Part shown: in pieces, positions 38,671-47,626 of the stretch
Layout of the letters: every line of letters begins with the position of its first letter
How positions within the stretch are numbered: the stretch's first letter is position 1
Source of the DNA: Actinocorallia aurantiaca
GTDB lineage: Bacteria; Actinomycetota; Actinomycetes; Streptosporangiales; Streptosporangiaceae
Reading direction: 5' to 3'
Length of the DNA stretch: 64,000 bases
Assembly (NCBI RefSeq): GCF_039533685.1
Contig: NZ_BAAATZ010000009.1
Coordinates: 310,001-374,000, forward strand
The notes under the pieces: model-generated
Databases searched by the model: none
What the model was told of the DNA's origin: nothing
Seen by the model: only the letters and a program-made list of their open reading frames with translations
Program-made: the position numbers and the translations under genes

Positions 38671-40080
38671 GTGAACGTGCTCAAGGCTCTCGCCGAGGCG
38701 GAGCCGACACCGTTCTGGCTGCAGGACCCGGCTCGTCCCGAGCCCTACCCCTCGCTGGTGGAGACGACCACCTGCGACCTGGCCGTCATCGGGGGCGGCT
38801 ACACCGGCCTGTGGACCGCGCTGCTGGCCAAGGAACGCGACCCGTCACTGGACGTGGTGCTGGTCGACGCGGACCTCGTGGGTGAGGCGGCCTCCGGCCG
38901 CAACGGCGGCTTCTGCGCCGCCTCCCTCACCCACGGCCTGTGGAACGGAATGGAACGCTGGCCGCGCCAGATCAAGACCCTGGAGCGGCTCGGCAAGGAG
39001 AACCTGGCGGAGATCGCCTCCGCCGTCGACCGGTACGGGATCGACTGCGAATTCGAGTTCACCGGCGAGCTGAAGGTCGCCACCGAGCCGTGGCAGCTGC
39101 CCGAACTGGAGGAGGAGGCCGGGCACGGCGCCGCGCTGGGCCACGACATGCGGCTGCTCGATCGCGACGAGATGCGCGCGGAGGTGGACTCGCCCACCTA
39201 TCTGGGCGGGCTGTGGGACGTGGACGGGGCCGCCATGCTCCACCCGTCCAAGCTCGCGTGGGGGCTGCGCGAGGCCTGTGCCGCGCTGGGTGTCAGGATC
39301 TACGAGCGCACGCCCGTCACGTCCATGGAAGGCGACGGCGGGGGAGTCCTCCTGAGGTCTCCTTACGGACGCATCCGAGCACGGAAGGTCGCTTTGGGGA
39401 CGGGGGCCTTCCCGCCTCTCCTGAAGCGGTTGAAGCACTACCTGGTGCCCGTCTACGACTACGCGCTCATGACCGAGCCCCTGTCCGAGGCGCGGCTGGC
39501 CTCGCTGGGCTGGGGCAACAGGCAGGGCCTGTCGGACGCGGCGAACCAGTTCCACTACTACCGGCTGACGTCCGACAACCGCATCCTGTGGGGCGGCTAC
39601 GACGCGATCTACCACTTCCGCAACGGGGTCCGCTCGGAGCTGGAGTCCCGCCCGGAGACGTTCGCGCGCCTGTCGGAGCACTTCTTCAGGACCTATCCGC
39701 AGCTGGAAGGGGTGAACTTCACCCACAGGTGGGGCGGGGTGATCGACACCTGCAGCAGGTTCTGCGCCTTCTACGGCAAGGCGATGGGCGGCAGGCTCGC
39801 CTACGCCGTCGGCTACACCGGGCTGGGGGTCGGCGCCACGAGGTTCGGCGCCGAGGTCATGCTCGACCATCTGGAGGTGGGGCCCGCGACGGACGAGCGG
39901 GCCGAACGGCTGGGGCTGGCGATGGTGACCGGCAAACCGCTGCCGTTCCCGCCCGAGCCGTTCCGGTTCGGGGCGATCCAGCTGACCCGCTGGTCCATCG
40001 CGCGGGCGGACGCCAACCAGGGCAGGCGCAACCTGTGGCTGCGCACCCTCGACCGGTTCGGGCTGGGGTTCGACAGCTGA
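38671..40080 (+). CDS. FAD-dependent amine oxidoreductase (DAO/PuuB-like)
   Basis: A 469-residue flavoprotein of the DAO family. The dinucleotide fold is TCDLAVIGGGYTGLWTALLA, followed by VDADLVGEAASGRNGGFC, a pattern typical of gamma-glutamylputrescine oxidase-type enzymes; the C-terminal end has YAVGYTGLGVGATRFGAEVM. As last gene of the polyamine operon it probably oxidises putrescine or its gamma-glutamyl form to the aldehyde used by the dehydrogenase at 33077. GTG 38671 is chosen, with an AAGGGA site. GTG 38584, 4 bases after potC, would add 29 unconserved-looking residues. A strong terminator follows. Confidence 0.85.
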   Translation: MNVLKALAEAEPTPFWLQDPARPEPYPSLVETTTCDLAVIGGGYTGLWTALLAKERDPSLDVVLVDADLVGEAASGRNGGFCAASLTHGLWNGMERWPRQIKTLERLGKENLAEIASAVDRYGIDCEFEFTGELKVATEPWQLPELEEEAGHGAALGHDMRLLDRDEMRAEVDSPTYLGGLWDVDGAAMLHPSKLAWGLREACAALGVRIYERTPVTSMEGDGGGVLLRSPYGRIRARKVALGTGAFPPLLKRLKHYLVPVYDYALMTEPLSEARLASLGWGNRQGLSDAANQFHYYRLTSDNRILWGGYDAIYHFRNGVRSELESRPETFARLSEHFFRTYPQLEGVNFTHRWGGVIDTCSRFCAFYGKAMGGRLAYAVGYTGLGVGATRFGAEVMLDHLEVGPATDERAERLGLAMVTGKPLPFPPEPFRFGAIQLTRWSIARADANQGRRNLWLRTLDRFGLGFDS

Positions 40081-40084
40081 GCGG

Positions 40085-40117
40085 CCGGTGCCGGGCGGGT
40101 CTCCCGCCCGGCACCGG
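40085..40117. terminator. Bidirectional terminator after the polyamine operon
   Basis: CCGGTGCCGGGCGGG (40085-40099) and CCCGCCCGGCACCGG (40103-40117) form a perfect 15-bp stem with a 3-base loop between convergent genes. Confidence 0.9.
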
Positions 40118-40126
40118 GCCGGTCGG

Positions 40127-41407
40127 TCAGGTGGCGAACAGCAGGGCCAGGCCGCCGACGGTGTAGAAGACCATCAGCAGCAGCAGCGGGAGCTGTCCGG
40201 TGAGGGCGCGGCGCTTGGGCAGCAGTTCGACCGCCTTGTCGTGGGCGGCGAACACGCCGAGCACGTGCCCGACGACCACGGCCCCGGCCCGGATGACGGC
40301 CTGGGTGGTGTCGCTGAGCATCTCGTAGTCGATCACCCAGTCGCGGGTGCCGAGGTGGTCGGCCTGGGTGGCGAAAGGGTCGGTCCACAGCTTCATCGCC
40401 TGCTGGCCGCCGAAGACCAGCAGGGTGAAGTAGTGCGCGATCAGGTAGCCGACCGCGATGGGGATCAGCGACGGGGCGAGCGCGGCGGGGGCTCCGGGCC
40501 CGATCGGGCGGGTGCACAGCCAGTAGGTGAGCGCCACCAGCGCCACCAGCGCGGCCAGTCCGAGCGTGCCCATCAGGGTGCGCGGCAGCGGTCCCGACTG
40601 CACCTGCCCGGCCCACCACGGGGAGCGGGAGAACCCGTCGTAGGCGGTGGAGCCGAGCATCACGCAGACGACCGCGACCAGGCCCGGGCCCGACCGCAGT
40701 CCGGCCAGCCCGTCGAACGGGTTGCGGAGCACCAGGCGGCCGTCGGAGCGGCGGCCCAGCGGGGCCAGCCGGCCGATGAACGCCGAGTAGACCTCGAAGG
40801 GGTCGCCCTTGTCGAAGAACTCCTTGCCGAACACCAGCGAGCCGACGATCATGACGATCGCGTAGACCGCGTACCAGGTGAGCAGCGCCCAGCCCTCTTC
40901 GCGGTCGGGCGGGACGAGCTCCAGCCAGGTGAAGGCGAAGAGGCCGATCGCGGCGGGCCAGTAGCCCAGCCAGGGGGGCGGCTGGGCCAGTGGCCTGCCC
41001 CCGCTGATCAGAGACAGGCCCGCGTGCACCGCCCGCAGCGGGTTCAGCAGCTTCCAGACCGGGCCGAACAGCAGCGACAGCGGGACCAGCCCGACCCAGA
41101 GGACGACGTAGACCGTCCAGGGCGCGGGGTTGGCCGCGCCGCCCGCGCCGAACAGGGCGGCGGCGACGGTCAGGACGGCGCCGGCGACTCCGATCGCGCG
41201 CAGGACGAACCGGGTGATCTTCGAGTCGGCGAAGGACTGGAGTCCGGCCGGTACGGGCCGCCCCTTCTCGCCGTCGAAGCGGGAGTCGCGCCACAGCACG
41301 CCCACCGCCATGAAGGAGACCAGGACGGCCAGCGCCGCCCCGGCCATCAGGAACGACAGGGGGATCGGCAGGTCCTGGCGGCCGCCGATCCCGTGGGCGA
41401 GGACCAT
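40127..41407 (-). CDS. Polytopic membrane protein of unknown function
   Basis: A 426-residue protein with about ten transmembrane helices, for example PLSFLMAGAALAVLVSFMAV, TLMGTLGLAALVALVALTYW and a last helix LPLLLLMVFYTVGGLALLFA. No transport or catalytic signature is recognised. A conserved-looking loop has KEFFDKGDPFEVYSAFIGR. Its ATG overlaps the stop of the cupredoxin-like lipoprotein gene, so the two are made together and may act on the same metal or redox cargo. That link is inferred only from coupling. Confidence 0.75.
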   Translation of the reverse strand: MVLAHGIGGRQDLPIPLSFLMAGAALAVLVSFMAVGVLWRDSRFDGEKGRPVPAGLQSFADSKITRFVLRAIGVAGAVLTVAAALFGAGGAANPAPWTVYVVLWVGLVPLSLLFGPVWKLLNPLRAVHAGLSLISGGRPLAQPPPWLGYWPAAIGLFAFTWLELVPPDREEGWALLTWYAVYAIVMIVGSLVFGKEFFDKGDPFEVYSAFIGRLAPLGRRSDGRLVLRNPFDGLAGLRSGPGLVAVVCVMLGSTAYDGFSRSPWWAGQVQSGPLPRTLMGTLGLAALVALVALTYWLCTRPIGPGAPAALAPSLIPIAVGYLIAHYFTLLVFGGQQAMKLWTDPFATQADHLGTRDWVIDYEMLSDTTQAVIRAGAVVVGHVLGVFAAHDKAVELLPKRRALTGQLPLLLLMVFYTVGGLALLFAT

Positions 41408-41844
41408 CAGGAGACCTCGAGGTTGAACAGCAGCAGCCCCGAGTCGTGGGTCTCGACCTCGAACCGGCCGCTTTGGTCGGCGGTGAACTCCACCACGGCG
41501 GTCTGGCCGGCCTTCAGGTCCGCGGTCTTGTCGTAGCCGTGGACGTGCAGCTCATCGGCCTTGTCGCTGGTGACCTCGATGCGGACCTTGTCGCCCTTGG
41601 CGACCTTGTGGGTGGACGGCCGGGGCGCCACCTTGCTGCCGTTGATGTCCACCTTGACCAGCGTCCCGTCGAAGGCGGGCTCACCGGGAGCCGCGGACTC
41701 CGTCGCCTCGGCGGTGGCCTCCGGTGAGGCGGTCGCCTCCGACGAGGCGGTGGCCGAGGCCGTCGGCTCCTCCTCGCCGCCGCCGCAGCCGGCGGCGAAC
41801 AGGGACAGCGCGAGGACGGGGACGAGGAATCGGACGCGGGACAC
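41407..41844 (-). CDS. Cupredoxin-like lipoprotein
   Basis: A 145-residue exported lipoprotein. The signal peptide is MSRVRFLVPVLALSLFAAGC with lipobox FAAGC, followed by a Ser/Ala/Thr/Glu-rich linker and then a beta-sandwich of cupredoxin type (VAKGDKVRIEVTSDKADELH, ending RFEVETHDSG and LLFNLEV). Of the usual copper ligands, His residues are present (HVHGY, ETHD), but no Cys follows, so a classical type 1 copper site is absent. GTG start with an AGGAG site. It is coupled to the membrane protein at 40127. Confidence 0.75.
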   Translation of the reverse strand: MSRVRFLVPVLALSLFAAGCGGGEEEPTASATASSEATASPEATAEATESAAPGEPAFDGTLVKVDINGSKVAPRPSTHKVAKGDKVRIEVTSDKADELHVHGYDKTADLKAGQTAVVEFTADQSGRFEVETHDSGLLLFNLEVS

Positions 41845-41882
41845 GGGGGACTCCTGGGGCTCGGGGGAGGCTGATCTGGGCC

Positions 41883-41888
41883 AGTCTA
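41883..41888 (-). promoter_or_regulatory. Candidate -10 ahead of the cupredoxin gene
   Basis: TAGACT on the minus strand, 38 bases before the GTG. It may allow separate transcription of the last two genes of the run. Confidence 0.35.
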
Positions 41889-41923
41889 GGGATCCCTCCG
41901 AACTCCCCGGATACGGACGAAGG

Positions 41924-42721
41924 TCACAACAGGGCGGGCGGAAGGGATTCAAGACGCACCGCGAACTCCAACGCGCTCGGCCGGTCGGAGGGTTCCGCCA
42001 GGCAGCCGCGGATCGCCTCCGCCGTCCCCGGGGAGATCGAGGGGGAGACGGCGGGAGGGGTGCTCAGCACCGTCCGAAGGGTGAGGATCGTGTCGTCCGC
42101 CGGCAGGTCCCCGTACAGGCCGCCGCCGCTCAGCGCCCAGTGCAGCGTCGCGCCCAGGGACCACACGTCCGCCGCGGGCGAGGGGTGCTCACCGCGCAGC
42201 AGCCCGGGGTCGGTGAACTCCACCGAGCTGATCCTCCCCATCCCGGTGACCTGGACGCCGGGGGTCAGCACCTGCGACAGGCCCAGGTCCGACAGCTTGG
42301 CCCCCCGCCCGGCGAGCAGCACGTTGCCGGGTTTGACGTCCCGGTGGACGATCCCCGCGTCGTGCAGCGCCTGCGCCGCCCGCGCCGCGCACGCCACCGC
42401 CCGCACCCGTTCGGCGGTCTCCGCCGGCCGGGAGGGCGCCGCGAGCGACCCGTCGGGCAGGTACTCCATCGAGTAGTAGAAGACCCCGCCCTGCTGCCCG
42501 GCGTCGTACAGGGTGACCAGGTGGGGCGAGGTGACGGCGGCGAAGGCCTTCAGCTCGCGGGTGGCGCGGCGGAAGGCGTCCTCGCCGGTGCCGCCCACCA
42601 CCTTCACGGCCACCAGGTCGGCCTCGACCGGGAGCCGCGGCGGCCTTCTGGCGAGGAAGAACTCGCCATGGTTGCCCTGGCCCAGCGAACGGAGGAACTC
42701 GTAGTCGGCAATGCCCTGCAT
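41924..42721 (-). CDS. Eukaryotic-like Ser/Thr protein kinase, soluble
   Basis: A 265-residue kinase domain with no transmembrane helix or sensor domain. The glycine loop is LGQGNHGEFFLARR, the catalytic Lys is in LVAVKVV, the catalytic loop is IVHRDVKPGNVLL (HRD), and DLG replaces DFG in KLSDLGLSQ. The activation segment is SSVEFTDPGLLRGE, and ADVWSLGATLHWAL follows. All catalytic residues are present. ATG 42721 has AGGAG. It lies 32 bases after the antiporter gene; the FHA protein upstream in the same run is a probable phospho-dependent partner. Confidence 0.9.
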   Translation of the reverse strand: MQGIADYEFLRSLGQGNHGEFFLARRPPRLPVEADLVAVKVVGGTGEDAFRRATRELKAFAAVTSPHLVTLYDAGQQGGVFYYSMEYLPDGSLAAPSRPAETAERVRAVACAARAAQALHDAGIVHRDVKPGNVLLAGRGAKLSDLGLSQVLTPGVQVTGMGRISSVEFTDPGLLRGEHPSPAADVWSLGATLHWALSGGGLYGDLPADDTILTLRTVLSTPPAVSPSISPGTAEAIRGCLAEPSDRPSALEFAVRLESLPPALL

Positions 42722-42753
42722 CACAGGTCTCCTGATCGGAAAAGGGATCGTGC

Positions 42754-44370
42754 TCAAGACCGCGGGAGCGGGGGCGCGGGGGGCATGGGGGCGCCGAGCA
42801 CCTCGTCGGGCGCGGCGGCGGTGAGGAGGCCGGCCAGTTCGCCCTCGACGTCGGCGCTGAACCGGCTGATCACCTGGACGGACAGGGAGGCGTCCGAGAC
42901 CGAGGCGGCGGCGGCCTTCAGGACCGACAGGGTGTCGGCCATCTCCGCCAGCTCGGACGACAGCCCGAGGCCCACCTCCAGCCGTTCGACGGGGTAGGGG
43001 CGCAGATGGGCCAGCACCAGTTCGGCGCTCTCCCGGCCCGCGGCCCGGGCGGCGCCCTCGGCCGCCAGCTCCGCGGCCCGGGAAAGGTCGTCCACGATCA
43101 CCATGATCCGGTGCGCGCGGTGCTCGCCCGGCGCGAGCCGTCCGGTCTCGGCGAGTTCGGCCTCGACCCGTTCGCGCGGGTAGAGCCGGCTCAGCAGCGG
43201 GCCGGTCATCGCGGTGGTGAGCAGCGCCATGAGGACCATCAGCGAGTACAGCTCGGTGTCCAGGATCCCCCGCTCCAGCCCGACGCTGAGGATGACGATC
43301 TCGGTCAGGCCCCGGGTGTTGAGGAGCGCGGCGAGACCCGCGCTCTCCCGGTTCGGCACGCCCAGCAGCCGGGCCGCCGCGTAGGTTCCGGCGAGCTTGC
43401 CGAAGATCGCGACGAACAGGATCGCCGCGAGGGTGCCGAAACTGGACACCTGGAGCGCGCCGAGGTCGACGTTGAACCCGGAGACGACGAAGAACATCGG
43501 CAGGAGCAGCAGGACCGCCAGCTGCTCCAGGCGCTCCAGGATCTCGTGGTTCAGCCGCTCGGCGGCTCCGCCCCGGGGCATGACCGCCCCGAACAGGAAC
43601 GCGCCGAAGATGAAGTGCACGTGCAGCCACTCCGTCGCCCATGCCGAGAGGAAGAGGCCGATGAGGACGATCGCGAGCAGATCGGGGGTGAGCCGTCCGG
43701 CCTTCTCGTAGGCGGGCACCAGCCGCCGCAGCGCGGGCCGCACCCCCAGGATCATCACCAGTGCGAAGGGCAGCGCGAACGCGATCTTCCACTGGCCCTC
43801 GCCGGATCCGGCCAGGGCCACCACCGCGGCCAGCGCCGTCCAGGCCAGCACGTCGATCACCGCGGCGCAGGCGAGCGCGAGCCCGCCCAGCCGGGTGCGG
43901 TGCATGCCGCGGTCGGTGAGGATGCGGGCCAGCACCGGGAACGCCGTCGCCGACATGGCCGCGCCCAGGAACAGCACGAACGCGAGCTTGTCGCCGCCGT
44001 CGACGTGCTCGTCGGCGATGGCCAGGGCCAGGAGGGCGCCGAGCCCGAACGGCAGCAGCGTCGAGCCGAGGGACACCCCGGCGGCGACCTTGCCCCTGCC
44101 CCGGACCAGCCGCTGGTCCAGCTCCAGCCCGACGACGAACATGAACAGCACCAGCCCGACGTCGGCCAGCGCCTTGAGCGGGGCCTGGATCCCGGAGGGG
44201 AAGAGGTCCTCGCCGATGAGATCGCCCAGCAGGGAGGGGCCCAGCAGGATGCCCGCGGTGATCTCCCCGATGACGGGCGGCTGGCCGATCAGCCGCGCCC
44301 CCGCGCCCAGCAGCCTGGCCAGGACGAGGATCACGACGAGGTCCAGCAGCAGCAGATCGACCCGGAGCAT
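42754..44370 (-). CDS. CPA2-family cation/proton antiporter
   Basis: A 538-residue membrane antiporter with about 12-13 helices. Conserved parts are GQPPVIGEITAGILLGPSLL, FMFVVGLELDQRLVRGRGKV, AAMSATAFPVLARILTDRGM and LAALLNTRGLTEIVILSVGL. The C-terminal 120 residues (HRIMVIVDDLSRAAELAAEG) are soluble and may be a USP-like regulatory domain. The ATG overlaps the stop of the FHA gene (TGATG). Ion specificity (K+ or Na+) cannot be told from sequence. Regulation by the adjacent kinase is an inference. Confidence 0.9.
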   Translation of the reverse strand: MLRVDLLLLDLVVILVLARLLGAGARLIGQPPVIGEITAGILLGPSLLGDLIGEDLFPSGIQAPLKALADVGLVLFMFVVGLELDQRLVRGRGKVAAGVSLGSTLLPFGLGALLALAIADEHVDGGDKLAFVLFLGAAMSATAFPVLARILTDRGMHRTRLGGLALACAAVIDVLAWTALAAVVALAGSGEGQWKIAFALPFALVMILGVRPALRRLVPAYEKAGRLTPDLLAIVLIGLFLSAWATEWLHVHFIFGAFLFGAVMPRGGAAERLNHEILERLEQLAVLLLLPMFFVVSGFNVDLGALQVSSFGTLAAILFVAIFGKLAGTYAAARLLGVPNRESAGLAALLNTRGLTEIVILSVGLERGILDTELYSLMVLMALLTTAMTGPLLSRLYPRERVEAELAETGRLAPGEHRAHRIMVIVDDLSRAAELAAEGAARAAGRESAELVLAHLRPYPVERLEVGLGLSSELAEMADTLSVLKAAAASVSDASLSVQVISRFSADVEGELAGLLTAAAPDEVLGAPMPPAPPLPRS

Positions 44371-45533
44371 CAGCTTTTCCTATGGGACTCGTAGCGGAAC
44401 GTGCGGATGCCGCCCACCCGCACCAGGCTGCCCGGACACAGGGTCACCGTCTCCCCCTGGCGGAGCCTGCGCTCGGGCAGGCCGGGCTCGGTCACGAAGG
44501 TGCCGTTGACCGAGCCGAGGTCGGTGATCCGCACGTCCCACTGGTCCAGGACGACCTTCACGTGGCGCCGGGACACCGAGCCCTCGGGGTCGGTCATCAG
44601 GATCGGCCGCGCCGTGCCGTCCCGCACCTCGGCGGCGGGCTCGGGGCTGCGGCCCGCCACATAGCCGGTGTCGAGCCGGAACGTCGCCCCGTCGTCGAGG
44701 AGCAGCACGCCCAGCGGAGGGCGCGGCGCCTGCCGGGGGATCAGGCTCATCTGCACCATCGCGATGCCGCAGATCCCGCAGTACTGGACGCGCGGGTCGT
44801 TGAAGTGCCCGTTCTTGCAGTCGGCACCCCACACCAGCGGCCGCGAGTCGGGCTCCGGCGCGGAGGCCGGGCGCGGCGGAGGGGAGGGGGCCTGCTCGGA
44901 GGGCAGGAGCAGCACCGACTCGAAGGGCTGGTCCCGGTAGTCCTCGACCAGGGTGACGTTGGCGACCTGCACCGGCTCCGCCCGTCCGGGCGCGGCTCCG
45001 TCCCGCGCGGTGGGTCCCTCGACTTCGCTGGCCCTGGCCGTCGGCCCCTCGACCTCGGCGGCGCGGCCCGTACCCGGGGAGCCGGTCAGGCAGAGCAGCC
45101 CGCCCCCGGGGACGATCCCGCGGTCGAGCCGCCAGCGGGTGTCGCCGGCGGAGGCGCCGGGGAGCCTCAGTTCGATCTGGTCGACCCGGCCGCCGACGAG
45201 CCGGTCGGTCCAGGTGAGGGCGTCCCTGCCGTCGAGCCCGACCTCTCCGGCGGGTCCGGTGATCCGGGCGGTCGCGCCGCCGCTGACCAGGACCGCGACT
45301 CCGCCCTCGGCCGGTCCCGCCACCGCGCAGGAGTGCGGTTCCGGCAGGAGGGCGGACAGGATCCGCGCCACCCGGCGGGCGAGGTCGTGTCCCCCGCCGC
45401 CCGCCTCGGCCACCTCGGTGAAGGCCTGGAGCAGCCGCTCGGTGCCGGAGGCGCCGTCCGCGCAGACCATCAGCAGCCCGTTCCCGCTCGCCACGATCCC
45501 CTCGCCGCGCAGCGGCCTGACGGACGGCGTCAT
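44370..45533 (-). CDS. Zinc-ribbon and FHA domain protein
   Basis: A 387-residue protein. The N-terminal region (1-150) looks like a degenerate PP2C-type fold (IVASGNGLLMVCADGASGTE), without the metal-binding Asp set. A Pro-rich middle follows, then a zinc ribbon with CKNGHFNDPRVQYCGICG (about 258-275). The C-terminal FHA domain (about 310-375) has the phospho-Thr-binding SVSRRHVKVVLDQWDV and DLGSVNGTFV. It should bind phosphothreonine partners, likely produced by the kinase at 41924. It is coupled on both sides by 4-base overlaps. Confidence 0.8.
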   Translation of the reverse strand: MTPSVRPLRGEGIVASGNGLLMVCADGASGTERLLQAFTEVAEAGGGGHDLARRVARILSALLPEPHSCAVAGPAEGGVAVLVSGGATARITGPAGEVGLDGRDALTWTDRLVGGRVDQIELRLPGASAGDTRWRLDRGIVPGGGLLCLTGSPGTGRAAEVEGPTARASEVEGPTARDGAAPGRAEPVQVANVTLVEDYRDQPFESVLLLPSEQAPSPPPRPASAPEPDSRPLVWGADCKNGHFNDPRVQYCGICGIAMVQMSLIPRQAPRPPLGVLLLDDGATFRLDTGYVAGRSPEPAAEVRDGTARPILMTDPEGSVSRRHVKVVLDQWDVRITDLGSVNGTFVTEPGLPERRLRQGETVTLCPGSLVRVGGIRTFRYESHRKS

Positions 45534-45976
45534 ATGAGCCGCCCGCCGCGGAAGCGCCAGCGGATGAACGGGACGCGCATCGGGCCGTTGGCGGCCAGCC
45601 ACACGGCGAGCCACACCGCGGTGAAGTGCGTCCAGAAGGCCGCGGCCGAGGGCGTCGCCGGGATGCCGGGCACCAGGCCGGCCTTCAGCAGGACGAACAG
45701 CAGCACGCCCTCGTTGAGGAGGTTGAGCAGGCCGAAGAGGGAGGGCCAGTCCTTCTCCCACCGGAACTGCATGAGGAGGTGGTAGAGGAGTTCCCAGCCG
45801 ATCCCGAGGACGGCGACGGACGCCAGCACGACCAGTGCCGTGGTGAGGACGTCGCCGAGAGGGGTCCCGGCGGGCACGCCGGGCAGGACCGGGACGAGCA
45901 GGAGGGTGACGACGGGGCCGACGGTGGCGAGGAGGAAGAGCCGGGTCTGGATCCGGCCGAGGAGTGTGGGGACCAT
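45530..45976 (-). CDS. Four-helix membrane protein
   Basis: A 148-residue protein with four predicted helices: VGPVVTLLLVPVLPG, TTALVVLASVAVLGIGWELL, NEGVLLFVLLKAGL, FWTHFTAVWLAVWLAA. No family is recognised with confidence. Its stop overlaps the FHA gene start, and its start is 2 bases after the FAD protein gene. It probably works with these two in one membrane-associated assembly. Confidence 0.75.
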   Translation of the reverse strand: MVPTLLGRIQTRLFLLATVGPVVTLLLVPVLPGVPAGTPLGDVLTTALVVLASVAVLGIGWELLYHLLMQFRWEKDWPSLFGLLNLLNEGVLLFVLLKAGLVPGIPATPSAAAFWTHFTAVWLAVWLAANGPMRVPFIRWRFRGGRLI

Positions 45977-45978
45977 GT

Positions 45979-47505
45979 TCAGACCGCCTTGTTCCGGGCC
46001 CACCTGAGCCATTGGGAGGTGGAGCGGATCGGACCGAGTCTTCCGCAGAACCCGCGCCGCGCCAGGTCGTCGGCGATCTCCTGGGCGGCGATCTGCAGCC
46101 CGAGGAAGGTGTCGACGCCGGGGAAGTAGCCGCCGAGGGTGGCGGTGCCCGAGGCGTACAGGGCGCCGTCGCCGCTGGCGGTGCCCCTCACCTCGAAGTG
46201 CCGTTCGACCTCCAGCCGGTTCACCGGGTTGCGCTGGGCGCCGGAGTGCCTCAGCAGGTCCTCCAGCACCCGGTGTTCGGAGATGTCGGCCTCCAGGCCG
46301 GTGCAGTCGATGATGAAGTCCGACAGGAAGCTCTGGCGCCGGCCGTCCTCGCTGCGCAGGTGGGAGACGAGCCGGCCGTTCGGGCCGGGCTCGACCCTGT
46401 CGACCACGCCCTGCATGTTGTGGTACCAGCCCTCCTGGCGGCCCTTCTTCATCTGCGACTGCCAGCGGCGGCGCCTGGGGGTGTTGGTGCCGCCCATCTG
46501 CTTGTACTTGGCGGCGCGCTCGGCGCCCTCCAGCTTGCGCATCTCCGCCTTGAGCTGCCCGCCCCACACCGACTTGGGGTAGTTGAAGCCCTGGTAGGCC
46601 CAGCCGTCGCCGCCCCGGCGGCGGCTCCACAGGTGCGGGCCGTGGGAGCCGGTCACGAAGGTGCGGAAGGCGTGGACGATCTGGGTCTGCAGCCCGTACT
46701 TCTCGCGGTCGTCCATCAGCCGCTGCAGGATCCGCGACGCGACGATGCCGCCGCCGCGCACCATCACGGCGCCGGGCTGCGTCTTCAGGAACTCGTACAC
46801 GTGCTCGTGCGGCTCGTAGGCGTTGACGACGTGGTGGTAGTCCTGGTGCCTCTCGCGGAACTCCTGGAGGTCGGGCAGGAACTTCAGCCCCGGGTAGCCG
46901 ACGGCCAGGTGCACGAAACGGGACCGGAAGGCGACGCGCCGGGTCGGGGTGGCGCCGGGCGGGGGAGTGAGGATGGTGAAGTACCCGCCGTCCGCCCGCT
47001 TGCGCACCATGCGGACGTTGCCCTTGGCGACCATCGAGAAGTAGTCGATGCGCTTGGCCTCGCGTTCGAGGTTGTCGAAGACGGTGCCGGCCCTGGGCGT
47101 CCAGTAGTCGTTGAAGACGGGTTCCGTGGCGATGTTGAAGAGGTGCTTGAGGGACCTGTCCTTCCACGCCTCCTCCAGCGCGTAGGACGGGAACCCCCAG
47201 AGGTTGTCCGGGCGGGAGCTGGAGTCGGAGCGGATGCGCTCGGTCCGCGGGATCTGCGAGCAGCGGGTCAGGTACTCGTAGGTCTGCCAGGGGTGGTCGA
47301 GGTTGGTCAGGACGCGTATCTGAGAGGTGGGGACCCCGTAGACGCGCAGGTAGTCGACTGTCACGAAGGAGCCGATCCCGCCTCCGACGGTGACGAAGGG
47401 GACGTCCACCACCGGAATGCCGGAGGCGGCGACCATCCGATCCGTCCACAGCGGACTGCTCAGGAGCTCCTGGGAGAGATCACCGTGAGTAGGAGGTGTC
47501 GTCAC
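45979..47505 (-). CDS. FAD/NAD(P)-binding protein, monooxygenase-like
   Basis: A 508-residue flavoprotein. The N-terminal Rossmann motif is VPFVTVGGGIGSFVTVDYLR (GxGxxG type), and a second NAD(P) site may be VMVRGGGIVASRILQRL (about residue 244). Near the C terminus, LYASGTATLGGYFPGVDTFLG is typical of the FAD-binding end of such oxidoreductases. Substrate is unknown. GTG 47505. It is the first gene of a run that continues through FHA, antiporter and kinase, an unusual setting for a redox enzyme. Confidence 0.75.
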   Translation of the reverse strand: MTTPPTHGDLSQELLSSPLWTDRMVAASGIPVVDVPFVTVGGGIGSFVTVDYLRVYGVPTSQIRVLTNLDHPWQTYEYLTRCSQIPRTERIRSDSSSRPDNLWGFPSYALEEAWKDRSLKHLFNIATEPVFNDYWTPRAGTVFDNLEREAKRIDYFSMVAKGNVRMVRKRADGGYFTILTPPPGATPTRRVAFRSRFVHLAVGYPGLKFLPDLQEFRERHQDYHHVVNAYEPHEHVYEFLKTQPGAVMVRGGGIVASRILQRLMDDREKYGLQTQIVHAFRTFVTGSHGPHLWSRRRGGDGWAYQGFNYPKSVWGGQLKAEMRKLEGAERAAKYKQMGGTNTPRRRRWQSQMKKGRQEGWYHNMQGVVDRVEPGPNGRLVSHLRSEDGRRQSFLSDFIIDCTGLEADISEHRVLEDLLRHSGAQRNPVNRLEVERHFEVRGTASGDGALYASGTATLGGYFPGVDTFLGLQIAAQEIADDLARRGFCGRLGPIRSTSQWLRWARNKAV

Positions 47506-47626
47506 GTCGCCCGTTCCCCGTTCGCTGGTGGAGTGGTGCCGTCCAAACCTTTGGACGCAGCGACTATGGGGTCGGTTGGGTCCCGGGGAACAGGGGCTGT
47601 GGTCCCGTCGGGATCCCGGGGCGGTG

